The position numbers and the translations under genes were made by a program. This document shows, one piece after another, positions 25,525-34,883 of a stretch of DNA of 61,954 nt. Where the stretch lies: positions 1 through 61,954 of the forward strand of contig JAUXMV010000103.1 in NCBI GenBank assembly GCA_030683155.1, given 5' to 3'. Every line of letters starts with the position of its first letter. The stretch's first letter is position 1. The notes under the pieces were generated by a model. It ran no database searches and had not been told where the DNA came from. It saw only the letters and a list, made by a program, of their open reading frames with translations. This DNA is from Bacteroidales bacterium (GTDB taxonomy: Bacteria > Bacteroidota > Bacteroidia > Bacteroidales > F082).

Positions 25525-26100
25525 ATGAAAAGTTACACATTAAAACTTATTACGCTGTTTTTGGTATTGTCTTTCAGTTTTTCAAGCTGCAAAAAAGACG
25601 AAGATCCGGAACCACAAAAGAACATTGCCAAACTTGGTGCACAGTCTAACGCAAGTTTCGGCGGTTTTTTGTCAGTTAGTACAAAAACCGTTTACAAACA
25701 AGCAGATGCTTTCGCCAATCAGGGAAAAATTGACATCCTTTGTTTTTATGAAGAAGCTGGTGGCAATAACATCGCTGTTGCAGCACCTGGAACAGGCATC
25801 AATGGGATCTTTACCGGAGATTCTTCCCCCGAAAACTGGACTACTACCAACCAAACTTATTTTACTGATCCGGCAACTGAGATAACTTCAGCACAATTCG
25901 ATCAGCTGAAAGATGGTGATGCTGTTATTCCGGGATATTTTGATGAAAGCATCACAAGCGGAAACAGAAAAAAGAAGGACATGAAAATTGGTGACATTTA
26001 TGCCTTCAAAACTGCCGATGGCATTTATGGCGTTTTCAAAGTTACTGATGTGGCTCAGGGTGCTTCAGGATTCATGGAATTTGAGTATAAGATAAAGTAA
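25525..26100 (+). CDS. Small lipoprotein paired with TonB receptor
   Basis: A 191-residue lipoprotein (FSSC, Cys22, followed by KKDEDPEP, a linker typical of surface-exposed Bacteroidota lipoproteins). The C-terminus (DIYAFKTADGIYGVFKVTD then SGFMEFEYKIK) is related to that of the next gene product, indicating a shared fold. It contains one non-lipid cysteine (CFYEE). I know no function; with a TonB-dependent receptor downstream it may bind the receptor's ligand at the cell surface, in the manner of HmuY, but no HmuY motif is certain. Confidence 0.8.
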   Translation: MKSYTLKLITLFLVLSFSFSSCKKDEDPEPQKNIAKLGAQSNASFGGFLSVSTKTVYKQADAFANQGKIDILCFYEEAGGNNIAVAAPGTGINGIFTGDSSPENWTTTNQTYFTDPATEITSAQFDQLKDGDAVIPGYFDESITSGNRKKKDMKIGDIYAFKTADGIYGVFKVTDVAQGASGFMEFEYKIK

Positions 26101-26119
26101 GTCAACCAATTGTATTAAG

Positions 26120-26154
26120 GTGCCGGAAAGCCGTTTCTTTTCCGGTACTTTTTT
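26120..26154 (+). terminator. Hairpin with T run between the two lipoproteins
   Basis: GTGCCGGAAA (26120-26129) pairs with TTTCCGGTAC (26139-26148, one G-T pair), followed by TTTTTT. It may end most transcripts after the first lipoprotein, so that it is made in excess of the receptor. Confidence 0.75.
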
Positions 26155-26180
26155 AATTCTTCCACCTTACTCAATGCGCC

Positions 26181-27104
26181 ATGACAAAATCTGCTATTCT
26201 TTCATGTAAAATCCTGCTTTTGTTCGCAGCTGTTGTTTTCTTTTCAGGATGTCAAAAAGACAGCAAGGAAATCATTCAACCAATCCTTTTATTAAAGTCG
26301 GGAGACTTTACAGCCGATGGTGCAATTATTCCCGTTGGAGGAAGGCTTTCTTTTGGTATTGTTGCAACAGAAGGCAGCGCTCCATTGACCAATCTAAGTG
26401 TCTTCAGAGAGGTTCATGGCAAGCGCATTACTGAACTTGACAAAGGAATTTACATTGAAAGTGGCGGACTTGATTTCATCTTTAACGCTGTGAAATCTAA
26501 TGCTGATATTGAAATATGGCACTTCAGAGTGTTTAATGCCAACAGAGATTCCGCAACAGTTAAACTGACGATTACACTTGGCGAAGGGTCAGCATACGGC
26601 CCTGTTTTCCATTTCACTTCGGTCAGGATTGGTATGCAAGAAAATACAATCTATCCGAAATATCTCGACTTGCATTCAGGAATTGCTTATTCATCGGAAA
26701 ACCTGGCCGGAAATGAAAACCTGATTGATTTCGTAGGTTTTGTTTATAAAACAGGTGGTGTTATGTCACCAACCCTTTGCTGCCCTGCATATTCCGGCAG
26801 CTCTTCTGTTACAGGCTTCTATCCTGAAATCGGAAGCTGGAGCGTAAGAAATTCTACCCTATATGATTACTATAGCTCAGACAACGGATTGATCAGCAAT
26901 GCTTTATTTGATAGCGCCACGAATGACAGTCTTTTGGTTACAGCCTTTAATCCGGGCAATGTAAGTGGCTTGTGCAAATATGGTTATGCAGGACGCGTGA
27001 TTCCTTTCAAAACTGAAGATGGCAGATATGGAATGATTAAAATGATCCATTCAGATACAACAACATCTGGATATATGGAAATGGAAATAAAAATTCAACA
27101 TTAA
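26181..27104 (+). CDS. Lipoprotein related to upstream lipoprotein, partner of TonB receptor
   Basis: A 307-residue lipoprotein (FSGC, Cys24). Its last ~40 residues (RVIPFKTEDGRYGMIKMIH, then SGYMEMEIKIQ) match the end of the preceding protein. The N-terminal half is longer, has an Ig-like character (DGAIIPVGGRLSFGI), and a CC pair occurs in SPTLCCPAYSGSS. It ends 6 bp before the TonB-dependent receptor and is surely cotranscribed with it. Likely a surface ligand-capturing protein; ligand unknown. Confidence 0.8.
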   Translation: MTKSAILSCKILLLFAAVVFFSGCQKDSKEIIQPILLLKSGDFTADGAIIPVGGRLSFGIVATEGSAPLTNLSVFREVHGKRITELDKGIYIESGGLDFIFNAVKSNADIEIWHFRVFNANRDSATVKLTITLGEGSAYGPVFHFTSVRIGMQENTIYPKYLDLHSGIAYSSENLAGNENLIDFVGFVYKTGGVMSPTLCCPAYSGSSSVTGFYPEIGSWSVRNSTLYDYYSSDNGLISNALFDSATNDSLLVTAFNPGNVSGLCKYGYAGRVIPFKTEDGRYGMIKMIHSDTTTSGYMEMEIKIQH

Positions 27105-27110
27105 GCTCAC

Positions 27111-29414
27111 ATGCGGATTTTAAGTTTAATAATTACAATCCTATGCCTCAGTTTCAACCTTTTGGCGCAAAACACACTTTCCGGAATTGTGGCAGAAGAA
27201 GCAACCGGACAGCCAATACCGGCTGCACATATTACCATAGGAAAACAAACGCTTGCAGCAAATGTATCAGGTGAATTCAATGTCTCAGACATTCGTGAGG
27301 ACAGTTTAAGAATTATTGTCAGCGCAATTGGGTTTATAAAACAGGAAATCACCGTTGTTTTCAAACATAATAACCAATTTCTAAAGATCAGCATGTCTGA
27401 AGACCAAAAACTGCTTGATGAGGTGATTGTTGTTGGAACGCGCACAGAGAACCTTATTATGGATATACCAGGCAGAATTGAAATGATTACGGCAGAAAAA
27501 CTCCGTTTGATCAACAACAATTCTGTTGATGAAGTAATTGCTTTCTTACCTGGAGTTCAGACATCACGCACTTTTGGATTGTTTTCCCATAAAGCAACTG
27601 TTTCGATGAGAGGTGTGAGTGGCAAGGAACAAGCACGGACGCTTGTGTTGCTGGATGGTATACCTGTGAATAAATCGGACGGAGGTTCTGTCAACTGGAA
27701 TCTCATTTCGACCGGAGATATAGAAAAAATTGAAGTGATGAAAGGGCCGGGTTCGTCTCTTTACGGAGGCAATGCAATGGGTGGGATCATTAACATTGTT
27801 TCAAAAAAACCGACAAAAAAACTTGAAGGAAACTTAACTACCTCTTATGGAACATATAATACAAGAGGAATAAAAGGAAGTATCGGAGGCGTTCCAAAAA
27901 TAGGGTACTACTGGGCTGCGTCAGGTTTGTACCGAAAAAGTGATGGATACATTGTGCAGTCTTATGCTGACAGAATCTCAAATCCACATATCATAAAATC
28001 CAACTTTGACGAAAAGGTTCTTAACATGAAAGCAGGCTATAGTCGTTCAGAAAAGTTTTCTGCCGGCATAAACTTCACTTTCTATGATGACAGAAGGGGA
28101 ACCGGAGAAAAAGTATATCAACCTTATGGAAATACAACCGACCACGACACCTACAGCATTAGAGCAAGTTTGTCGGGTAAAAACACCTACTGGAACTGGA
28201 ACGCTTCCTTGTTTTATATGGCAGAAAAATACAAGCGTGTAAGTGAATGGCTGAAAGACGATTACACCTGGTATGATGTTATTTCAAAGCGCGTTGACTA
28301 TGGATTACTTACAGGAGTACACCGGACATTCAGAAACCATACCATATCTGCAGGCTTTGATGTCAGAAAAGGTTCTGTGAATGCTTCCGATATCTATTTC
28401 ACTTCAACGGATCAAGTGGACAACAGAGGTAAAATGGATTTCTACGCTTTTTATATTCAGGACTTTTTTCGGCTTTTTAATAATAAAATCACTATCATTT
28501 CGGGACTGCGATATGATAATTCAACATTCTATCAGGGTGCATTTACAATCCTTCAGCCTTCATCTGAGACAAACTTTATGCAGGAATATCAGTTTTCAAA
28601 CCTGAGCAATCAGACCTGGGGCGCTGTAAGTCCACGTCTTTCAATTCAATACACTCCAGATGATGACCTTCGCATCTATGCCGGCTACAGCAAAGGATTC
28701 AGACCTTCAGTACTTGATGATCTTTGTCGTTCGGGACGAATACGCGGTGGTTTCAAAGTGGCAAACCCTCAGCTGAACCCTGAACATCTGCATAACCTGG
28801 AAATCGGCGGAGACTATAAACCTGCCGATTGGGCAAAAATCAGCATAAGTGCCTACAATTCTATTGGTCGCGATTTTCTATACTATGTTTCCACAGGCGA
28901 CAGCATCGACATGGGTTTTGGCAACCGGCCAATTATGATCAGAGCCAATATTTCAGATGTCAGGATATATGGCTTTGAAATGAATATGACATTATCACCG
29001 CTTGATTACCTGAATTTTTTTGGGGCTTATGCATGGAATGAATCTGTAATTTCGAATTATGAACCCATCAGTAAAGCCGAAAATACTGATCTGACAGGAA
29101 AATTTCTGACTGATGTGCCTGTACATTCTTTTTCTGCAGGGGCGCTGATACGGTCAGCTATAGCCGATTGCAGTATTACAGGACGATATGTCGGAGAAAT
29201 GTATATCAATGACCAGAATATTACAGATGATATTCTTCTTACAGAAAAATATCCTGCAGCGTTCACACTTGACATGAAAGTGCAACGTGAATTTTACAAA
29301 ATACTGACAGCCTCCCTCAGCATTCAGAATCTGCTTGATAAAAAAATCTATGAGAGCAAAGGTGCGGTCGGACCGGGAAGGTTTATTATGCTTGATCTGG
29401 GAGTTAAATTTTAA
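27111..29414 (+). CDS. TonB-dependent outer-membrane receptor
   Basis: A 767-residue receptor. After a signal peptide comes a carboxypeptidase-regulatory-like domain (LSGIVAEEATGQPIPAAHITI), then a plug domain (VIVVGTRTENLIMDIPGRIE through MKGPGSSLYGGNAMGGIINI, about 105-225) and a 22-strand barrel ending in an aromatic residue (LGVKF). The plug is of the siderophore/cobalamin/heme type rather than the SusC polysaccharide type, and no SusD is adjacent. Ligand is not deducible; the two preceding lipoproteins are probable accessory binders. Confidence 0.93.
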   Translation: MRILSLIITILCLSFNLLAQNTLSGIVAEEATGQPIPAAHITIGKQTLAANVSGEFNVSDIREDSLRIIVSAIGFIKQEITVVFKHNNQFLKISMSEDQKLLDEVIVVGTRTENLIMDIPGRIEMITAEKLRLINNNSVDEVIAFLPGVQTSRTFGLFSHKATVSMRGVSGKEQARTLVLLDGIPVNKSDGGSVNWNLISTGDIEKIEVMKGPGSSLYGGNAMGGIINIVSKKPTKKLEGNLTTSYGTYNTRGIKGSIGGVPKIGYYWAASGLYRKSDGYIVQSYADRISNPHIIKSNFDEKVLNMKAGYSRSEKFSAGINFTFYDDRRGTGEKVYQPYGNTTDHDTYSIRASLSGKNTYWNWNASLFYMAEKYKRVSEWLKDDYTWYDVISKRVDYGLLTGVHRTFRNHTISAGFDVRKGSVNASDIYFTSTDQVDNRGKMDFYAFYIQDFFRLFNNKITIISGLRYDNSTFYQGAFTILQPSSETNFMQEYQFSNLSNQTWGAVSPRLSIQYTPDDDLRIYAGYSKGFRPSVLDDLCRSGRIRGGFKVANPQLNPEHLHNLEIGGDYKPADWAKISISAYNSIGRDFLYYVSTGDSIDMGFGNRPIMIRANISDVRIYGFEMNMTLSPLDYLNFFGAYAWNESVISNYEPISKAENTDLTGKFLTDVPVHSFSAGALIRSAIADCSITGRYVGEMYINDQNITDDILLTEKYPAAFTLDMKVQREFYKILTASLSIQNLLDKKIYESKGAVGPGRFIMLDLGVKF

Positions 29415-29536
29415 TCTTTCTCTAAAAGAGAGACGATTTTCAGTGTATAAAACGATTGCAATTCTGAATTAAGCTTAAATTAAAACACAGTATATCAGTT
29501 ATATATAAAATAAATAAAAATTATCTCAAAAATTAC

Positions 29537-29566
29537 TTGACAGTTAGTGATTATTAACTAACTTTG
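29537..29566 (+). promoter_or_regulatory. tetR promoter with operator 1
   Basis: TTGAC at 29538-29542 and TAACTTTG at 29559-29566 form a Bacteroidota-type promoter. Between and overlapping them is a perfect inverted repeat, AGTTAGT (29542-29548) and ACTAACT (29557-29563) with an 8-bp centre, 22 bp in all, a normal TetR operator size. Binding here would block polymerase, giving autoregulation. Confidence 0.78.
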
Positions 29567-29586
29567 CCGCATCAAATCTTGAAACA

Positions 29587-30186
29587 ATGCTAACAGATCG
29601 TCAACTTGAAATAATTCACACTTCGATAAAATTGATTTCTTCAAAAGGAATTCAGGGATTAACGATGAAAAACCTGTCGAAAGAAATTGGAATTTCTGAA
29701 CCGGCTATTTATCGTCATTACGAGAATAAAATTGAAATTTTAATCAGCATTCTTGATTATTTCAGCACTACAACACAAATGATTTTTGTTTCTGAAGTTC
29801 AAAAAACAGGATCTTCCTTGGATAAAATTCAACGGATTTTTGACAATCATTTCAAAGTTTTTTCCGAAACGCCATCGCTTGTAGCTGTAATTTTTTCTGA
29901 AGAAATCTTTCGAAGTGAGCCTTTGCTTGCAAAAAAAGTGAAAGAAATTATGGAAAGAAACAGCAGGGCCATTCAAGCGATTCTGGAAGAAGGAAAGCAA
30001 AATGGTGAAATTGATCAGAATCACAATGTTCAGCATCTTGCAATTATCATCATGGGTTCTCTGAGACTGCTGATAAAGCAATGGCAAATGGCTGATTTTG
30101 CGTTTGATCTGCAATCAAAAGGGATAGGATTTTTTAAGACCTTGAAACAGCTTGTCGGAGCAAAGATAAGCAATGAAATAGATTGA
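29587..30186 (+). CDS. TetR/AcrR-family repressor
   Basis: A 199-residue regulator. The N-terminal helix-turn-helix is clear at about 24-47 (GLTMKNLSKEIGISEPAIYRHYENK). The C-terminal ligand domain is not specific to a known inducer class. It sits first, before a cupin gene and an MMPL transporter operon, and its own operator is repeated before the transporter gene, so it most likely represses that operon until a lipid-like or hydrophobic inducer appears. Confidence 0.93.
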   Translation: MLTDRQLEIIHTSIKLISSKGIQGLTMKNLSKEIGISEPAIYRHYENKIEILISILDYFSTTTQMIFVSEVQKTGSSLDKIQRIFDNHFKVFSETPSLVAVIFSEEIFRSEPLLAKKVKEIMERNSRAIQAILEEGKQNGEIDQNHNVQHLAIIIMGSLRLLIKQWQMADFAFDLQSKGIGFFKTLKQLVGAKISNEID

Positions 30187-30230
30187 AAGTCTTAATAATG
30201 AGCATCATAAATCATAAAATATTATAGAAA

Positions 30231-30569
30231 ATGAAAATTACAGACTGGAAACAACAAGAAATCAAGCAAACTCCGCACAAAGTGGATGTACGTCAGCTTT
30301 ATGACAAAACTGATGCACAGGCTGTGCATATTTTGCTTCAACCCGGCGAACAACTGAAACCTCATATCACTCCGGTGGATGTGTTTTTCTTTATTCTTGA
30401 AGGAACACCTTCCGTGCAAATAGGTAATGAAATCAGTGTCGTGCAGGAAAACAATCTGGTTGAAAGCCCAAAAGATATTGTTCACTGTCTGTTTAATCAC
30501 TCGGAAAGACAAGCAAGAATTTTGGTGGTTAAAACACCAAAACCTATATCAAATGCCAGATTATTATAA
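30231..30569 (+). CDS. Small cupin-domain protein
   Basis: A 112-residue single-domain cupin (QPGEQLKPHITPVDVFFFILEG for the first motif, SPKDIVHCLFNHSE for the second). The usual HxH of motif 1 is reduced to one histidine, so metal binding may be weak. It may be a small sensor or enzyme. It lies 44 bp after tetR and is followed by a terminator, so it is probably cotranscribed with tetR rather than with the transporter. Confidence 0.82.
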   Translation: MKITDWKQQEIKQTPHKVDVRQLYDKTDAQAVHILLQPGEQLKPHITPVDVFFFILEGTPSVQIGNEISVVQENNLVESPKDIVHCLFNHSERQARILVVKTPKPISNARLL

Positions 30570-30589
30570 TCTTTAATTCAAATCATTTC

Positions 30590-30614
30590 AGGCATGTATG
30601 ACATGTCTTTTTTT
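30590..30614 (+). terminator. Intrinsic terminator after the cupin gene
   Basis: AGGCATGT (30590-30597) pairs with ACATGTCT (30601-30608, one G-T pair) around a 3-nt loop, followed by seven T. It separates the tetR-cupin transcript from the transporter operon. Confidence 0.72.
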
Positions 30615-30624
30615 AGAACACATT

Positions 30625-30646
30625 AGTTAGTTAACATTAACAAACA
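30625..30646 (+). promoter_or_regulatory. TetR operator 2 before the MMPL operon
   Basis: A 22-bp stretch that matches operator 1 at 29542-29563 in 17 of 22 positions: the left arm AGTTAGT is identical and the right half (ATTAACAAACA) is a degenerate copy of ATTAACTAACT. It lies 8 bp before the transporter ATG, behind its own terminator-isolated region, the place expected for a target operator. Confidence 0.65.
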
Positions 30647-30653
30647 TCAAACT

Positions 30654-32948
30654 ATGACACAAAAATCAATGAAAAACCTGGCCTGGGTGGTCATTATTGC
30701 TATCATGGCTGTGAGCATTTTCTTCGTTTTCGAAATGGTTAAAAACGCCAGCATGGAAACCGATCTTGACGAATATATGCCTAAGGAGCATCCCGCCTTT
30801 GTATACAGCGATCAGGCCGAGAAGTGGTTTAACATCAAGGATGGTATTTTGATAGCAATCGAGAATGTAGATGGCATATACAATCAGGCTACTTTGCAAA
30901 AAATCAAAGACATTACTGAGGGCCTGCAAGATATGCCGGAATTTGAAGCTGCCGATATCGTTTCACTTTACACAGCCGACAATATAATTGGTAATGAAGA
31001 AGGTCTTGATGTTAAGTCTTTTTACAAAAATGTTCCTCAAACAGCGGAGAAACTAAAAGAGTTGCAGTTAAATGTAGCTTCGAATGAGATGGTTCAAGGA
31101 AGGTTGGTCTCCGATAACAATCAAGTTGCACTTGTTGTTGCTGCGCTGAACGACAGCGTTTTTTCGATGGAATTCTATGACAAAATCCTTGCTTTTGCCG
31201 ATTCTTTCAACGGCCCTGAGGAAATTTATGTTGCTGGAGTACCCATTGTGGAAGGCACGATGGCTTATCTGGGTCCGAAGGACATGAAAACGATGGTTCC
31301 AATTGTGATTCTGGTGATTGTTATCATTTTGTATGCTGTGCTGCGAAGCGTGAGAAACACTCTTGCCACTTTGTTTGTGGTATTGTTTAGTACCATTTGG
31401 GCATTTGGACTTATGTCGCTCACAGGAATTCCAATTTATGCCGTAACGATTATGATTCCGGTGATGCTTATTGCCATTGGAGTGGCTGATGGCATCCATC
31501 TTTACAACCATCTTGATCTTTTTATGCAGGAAAATGAGGGCGTTAATAAGATTGAAGCCATCAAAGACATGCTGAAAAACATGTGGAAACCTGTTGTGAT
31601 GACATCCGTTACTACTGCTGTTGGTTTCATTTCGCTGCTTACCTCAGAAGTCCTTCCAATCAAGTATTTTGGACTTTTTACGGCTTTCGGTGTTATGGCT
31701 GCGATGGTTTTCTCATTGGTTTTTATTCCGGCAGCCATCATGGTTTTTGGTATTAAAAAGAAGAAAATCATACATAAAGATGACAACAATCACGCAAGTT
31801 TTGCATACAGTTTTGCGGAAAAAACGCTTAAACATAAAGTGCTTGTCATTTCTGTTACAGCAGTTTTGATTTTTGTGTCCATTTTTGGAATTGGGAAAGT
31901 CTGGATCAACTCCAGTTTTCTTGAAAACTTTGAACGCAACAGTGATATCGTTCGCACAGATGCTTTTGTCAACAAGCATTTTGGAGGCACCAGCATGATC
32001 AATGTCATACTTGAATCGGAAAATGATGGTGTAATGTTGCAGCATGATGTGCAAAAAATGATGGTACAAATGCAGACATCTGTTGAAAATGTTGAGACAG
32101 TTGGAAGCTCATTTTCGATTGCAGATTATATCAAAAGGATGAATAAAGTCATGAATGCTGATGAAGAGGCTTTCAATGTCATTCCGGATGAAAACGACTT
32201 AATAGCGCAGTACTTGCTGCTTTATGAAATGTCAGGTGATCCTGAAAACTTATGGAAAGTGATAGATTATGACTATAAAAAAGCAAATATCACGTTTCAA
32301 CTCAAAAGCGATAATTCCAAAGAACTTAACAAAGCCATTGAAGCGATTGAGGTTTTTAGAAAGCCATTTGAAGAAAAAGGTATCAGCATCAATTATGCTG
32401 GCAGCGGCTACAAAGCACTTGTATTTACCGGTCTTATTCTAACAGGCCAGATTAAAAGTCTTATTTTGTCAATAATCATCATTATACTGCTGCTTTCTTT
32501 AATGTTTAAAAAGCTCAGCATTGGACTGATTGGCTCAATTCCGGTGGTTTTGACTGCCATCATAAGTTTTGGGTTGATGGGTCTGTTGAATATTCCGCTG
32601 AGTACAACAACGGCACTTATTTCGAGTATTGCCATTGGTATCGGCATCGATTATGCGGTGCATTTTATTGACCGTTACCGCATCAATGCCCTTGAAACCG
32701 GCGACAAGCTGGCAACAATAAGAGAGACAATGCATCACTCCGGAAGAGCGATTGCCTTTAATGCAGTGGTTGTTATTGTTGGTTTTTTGGTTTTGCTATT
32801 CTCCGTTTTTCCTCCAAACCGTTCACTCGGAGCATTGGTTTCCATGAACATGTTTATCAGTTTCCTGGCAACTGTAACCATCATGTATCTGGTACTTTAC
32901 AAATCCAATGTGTTCTTTAATAAAAAGAATAAAAGGACTGACATTTAA
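30654..32948 (+). CDS. MMPL/RND-superfamily transporter
   Basis: A 764-residue inner-membrane transporter with two repeated halves, each with one helix, a large periplasmic domain and five clustered helices. The conserved helix-4-type motifs are GVADGIHLYNHLDLF in the first half and GIGIDYAVHFIDRYR in the second, as in MMPL/SSD-type exporters that move lipids or other hydrophobic compounds using the proton gradient. No membrane-fusion or TolC protein is encoded nearby; instead three envelope proteins follow directly, including a LolA-like carrier. Substrate is most likely a lipid. Confidence 0.92.
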   Translation: MTQKSMKNLAWVVIIAIMAVSIFFVFEMVKNASMETDLDEYMPKEHPAFVYSDQAEKWFNIKDGILIAIENVDGIYNQATLQKIKDITEGLQDMPEFEAADIVSLYTADNIIGNEEGLDVKSFYKNVPQTAEKLKELQLNVASNEMVQGRLVSDNNQVALVVAALNDSVFSMEFYDKILAFADSFNGPEEIYVAGVPIVEGTMAYLGPKDMKTMVPIVILVIVIILYAVLRSVRNTLATLFVVLFSTIWAFGLMSLTGIPIYAVTIMIPVMLIAIGVADGIHLYNHLDLFMQENEGVNKIEAIKDMLKNMWKPVVMTSVTTAVGFISLLTSEVLPIKYFGLFTAFGVMAAMVFSLVFIPAAIMVFGIKKKKIIHKDDNNHASFAYSFAEKTLKHKVLVISVTAVLIFVSIFGIGKVWINSSFLENFERNSDIVRTDAFVNKHFGGTSMINVILESENDGVMLQHDVQKMMVQMQTSVENVETVGSSFSIADYIKRMNKVMNADEEAFNVIPDENDLIAQYLLLYEMSGDPENLWKVIDYDYKKANITFQLKSDNSKELNKAIEAIEVFRKPFEEKGISINYAGSGYKALVFTGLILTGQIKSLILSIIIIILLLSLMFKKLSIGLIGSIPVVLTAIISFGLMGLLNIPLSTTTALISSIAIGIGIDYAVHFIDRYRINALETGDKLATIRETMHHSGRAIAFNAVVVIVGFLVLLFSVFPPNRSLGALVSMNMFISFLATVTIMYLVLYKSNVFFNKKNKRTDI

Positions 32949-32970
32949 TCAGTTAAAAATCAGATCTGCC

Positions 32971-33900
32971 ATGAAACACTCTTTGAAACACTGCGGGATA
33001 TTGATTTTGACAATTTTAATGGGTCTTGATACAATGGCTCAGAATGAATTGCCGGAAAGTGATTTTTTCAGTTCGGTCAGAGCCAATCAGACAGATAGTT
33101 ATGTAACATTTTTGCAAGGAATCGGAAATCTTGAACCGCTTGTTTTTGAAGCAATGGTCGCACCCACATTTTTGTTGAGAACCAACAGCAGCGCTCAATA
33201 CGGAGCGACAATCTCAACGGCAATCCGACTTAGGATGTATGCTGAAGAGTCAGTTCCTGTCAGATCGCCAAGCTATATGCCAAACATCACCTTCTATTAC
33301 AACTTACCAAACTTTTATCCGGGTAATGATGGCTCCAACTATGTCTTTTTACTTTTGGGGCATCATTCCAACGGACAGGACGGAGATTTTTTTCTGGAGG
33401 ATGGCAGCTACAATACCAAAACAGGAAATTTTTCAACAAATTACATGGAGCTTGGATTGTTCTTTAACCAAAAAATCGTTCCTTTTTCGAATACCTCCGA
33501 ATACTTTAAAATAGCGCTTGAGTGGCATCCAAAAATAGACCTGAGTCCCGGCCTGGAAGGCAGGTATGGGTTTCTGCGCTTACACAACAGCTTAAATATT
33601 AACAGGTTCACAATAGGAAGGGTGAAATCAATTTTTAAAAATGTAAACCGGATCTACAACGATGTGCCACGGGTGCAAACGAGTATCGAAACAACCTGGA
33701 TTTTTGGTGACAGAAGTGGCGCAAAAGCCTTTGATTTTAAAGAACGCTTTAACCTTAACCTGAAAATTGCTTACCGTCCTCAAGTGCTCAAAGATGTTAG
33801 TTTTTTTGCGCGCTTTTACACGGGTGAAGATTATTACAATATGTTTTTTTACCGCAGAATTAACATACTTCAAATAGGACTTCAAGCTTTTGCATTTTAA
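32971..33900 (+). CDS. Outer-membrane phospholipase A-like beta-barrel
   Basis: A 309-residue protein with a signal peptide (ending about TMAQ, residue 24) and barrel-like strands ending in an aromatic residue. Residues His131-x-Ser133 in GHHSNGQDGD, followed by Asn157 in FSTNYMEL, resemble the active site of outer-membrane phospholipase A (HxSNG, then SxN), with a longer loop between Ser and Asn. Overall similarity is otherwise not obvious, so activity is uncertain. Start at 32971 follows the transporter stop by 22 bp and gives a proper signal peptide. It belongs to the TetR-controlled transporter operon. Confidence 0.65.
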   Translation: MKHSLKHCGILILTILMGLDTMAQNELPESDFFSSVRANQTDSYVTFLQGIGNLEPLVFEAMVAPTFLLRTNSSAQYGATISTAIRLRMYAEESVPVRSPSYMPNITFYYNLPNFYPGNDGSNYVFLLLGHHSNGQDGDFFLEDGSYNTKTGNFSTNYMELGLFFNQKIVPFSNTSEYFKIALEWHPKIDLSPGLEGRYGFLRLHNSLNINRFTIGRVKSIFKNVNRIYNDVPRVQTSIETTWIFGDRSGAKAFDFKERFNLNLKIAYRPQVLKDVSFFARFYTGEDYYNMFFYRRINILQIGLQAFAF

Positions 33901-33989
33901 CTTTAGCATGTCTTAATAATTCAAGAACAGCACATTAAAAAAAATTAAATAATTCATTTATAAATTAACAAATTAAAATCTCTATAAAA

Positions 33990-34769
33990 ATGAAAACAAT
34001 TCAAATGCTCTTTGCAGCAATAATCTTTTTTAGCCTTGCCGGATTCACAACAGTGAATGCTCAAATGGATGGGCAGAAAATTATGGAAGCAGTGTATAAC
34101 AATCCTTCCGGAGATGATGTACAAGGCGAACTGAAAATGATTCTCAGAAACAAACAAGGCGATGAAAGAGTACGTCAGCTAAAGCAATTCATCAAAGTTG
34201 ATGCTCAAACGGAGAAAAAAATCATGTTTTTCCTGTCGCCTGCCGATGTTAAGGGAACCTCTTTTATGAGTTGGAGCTATGTTGATGGCCGAGATGACGA
34301 CCAATGGATTTATTTGCCGGCTTTGAAACGCACAAAACGAATTTCAAGCGACAGCAAAGCAGATTATTTCATGGGTTCAGATTTCACATATGATGATCTT
34401 GGCGACCGTCATCCATCGGAAGACCATCACCTATTGCTTCGTGAAGAAACAGTGGACAAACACGCATGCTATGTGGTTGAAAGCAAGCCAAAAGAAGCTG
34501 ATTATATGTATTCCAAAACAATAACCTGGGTTATGAAAGACAATTTTCTTGGCTTGAAAAGAGACTTCTATGACGAAAAAGGCAATTTGTTAAAAACACT
34601 TACAATCACAAAGTTTGAAAAGATAAACGGGTTTTGGACGATTCTCGAAACCGAAATGCATAACGTACAAAAGAGTCATACTACAAAAATGATTTTTAGT
34701 GATGTTAAAATAAATCAGGGAGTTCCTGAAAGTAAATTCACAGAACGGAGTATGACATTGGGTCAATAA
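33990..34769 (+). CDS. LolA-like outer-membrane lipoprotein-sorting protein
   Basis: A 259-residue periplasmic protein with a signal peptide (ending VNAQ, residue 25) and the half-barrel pattern of the 'outer membrane lipoprotein-sorting protein' family: KKIMFFLSPADVKGTSFMSW, DDQWIYLPALKRTKRISSDSK, FMGSDFTYDDLGDR. The family is regularly encoded beside MMPL-type transporters and is thought to carry lipid-like cargo across the periplasm. Here it sits between an OMPLA-like barrel and a DUF1302-like barrel. Confidence 0.9.
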   Translation: MKTIQMLFAAIIFFSLAGFTTVNAQMDGQKIMEAVYNNPSGDDVQGELKMILRNKQGDERVRQLKQFIKVDAQTEKKIMFFLSPADVKGTSFMSWSYVDGRDDDQWIYLPALKRTKRISSDSKADYFMGSDFTYDDLGDRHPSEDHHLLLREETVDKHACYVVESKPKEADYMYSKTITWVMKDNFLGLKRDFYDEKGNLLKTLTITKFEKINGFWTILETEMHNVQKSHTTKMIFSDVKINQGVPESKFTERSMTLGQ

Positions 34770-34883
34770 TTTTAAAAACATAATGCAGATGAAGGTGAAT
34801 CGATATCAGGGAAGCCGGTTTCAGAATTTATTTTGGTTTTCTTTAAGGTCACCTTCTCTGCATTGCCTAATAAATATGCAAAA

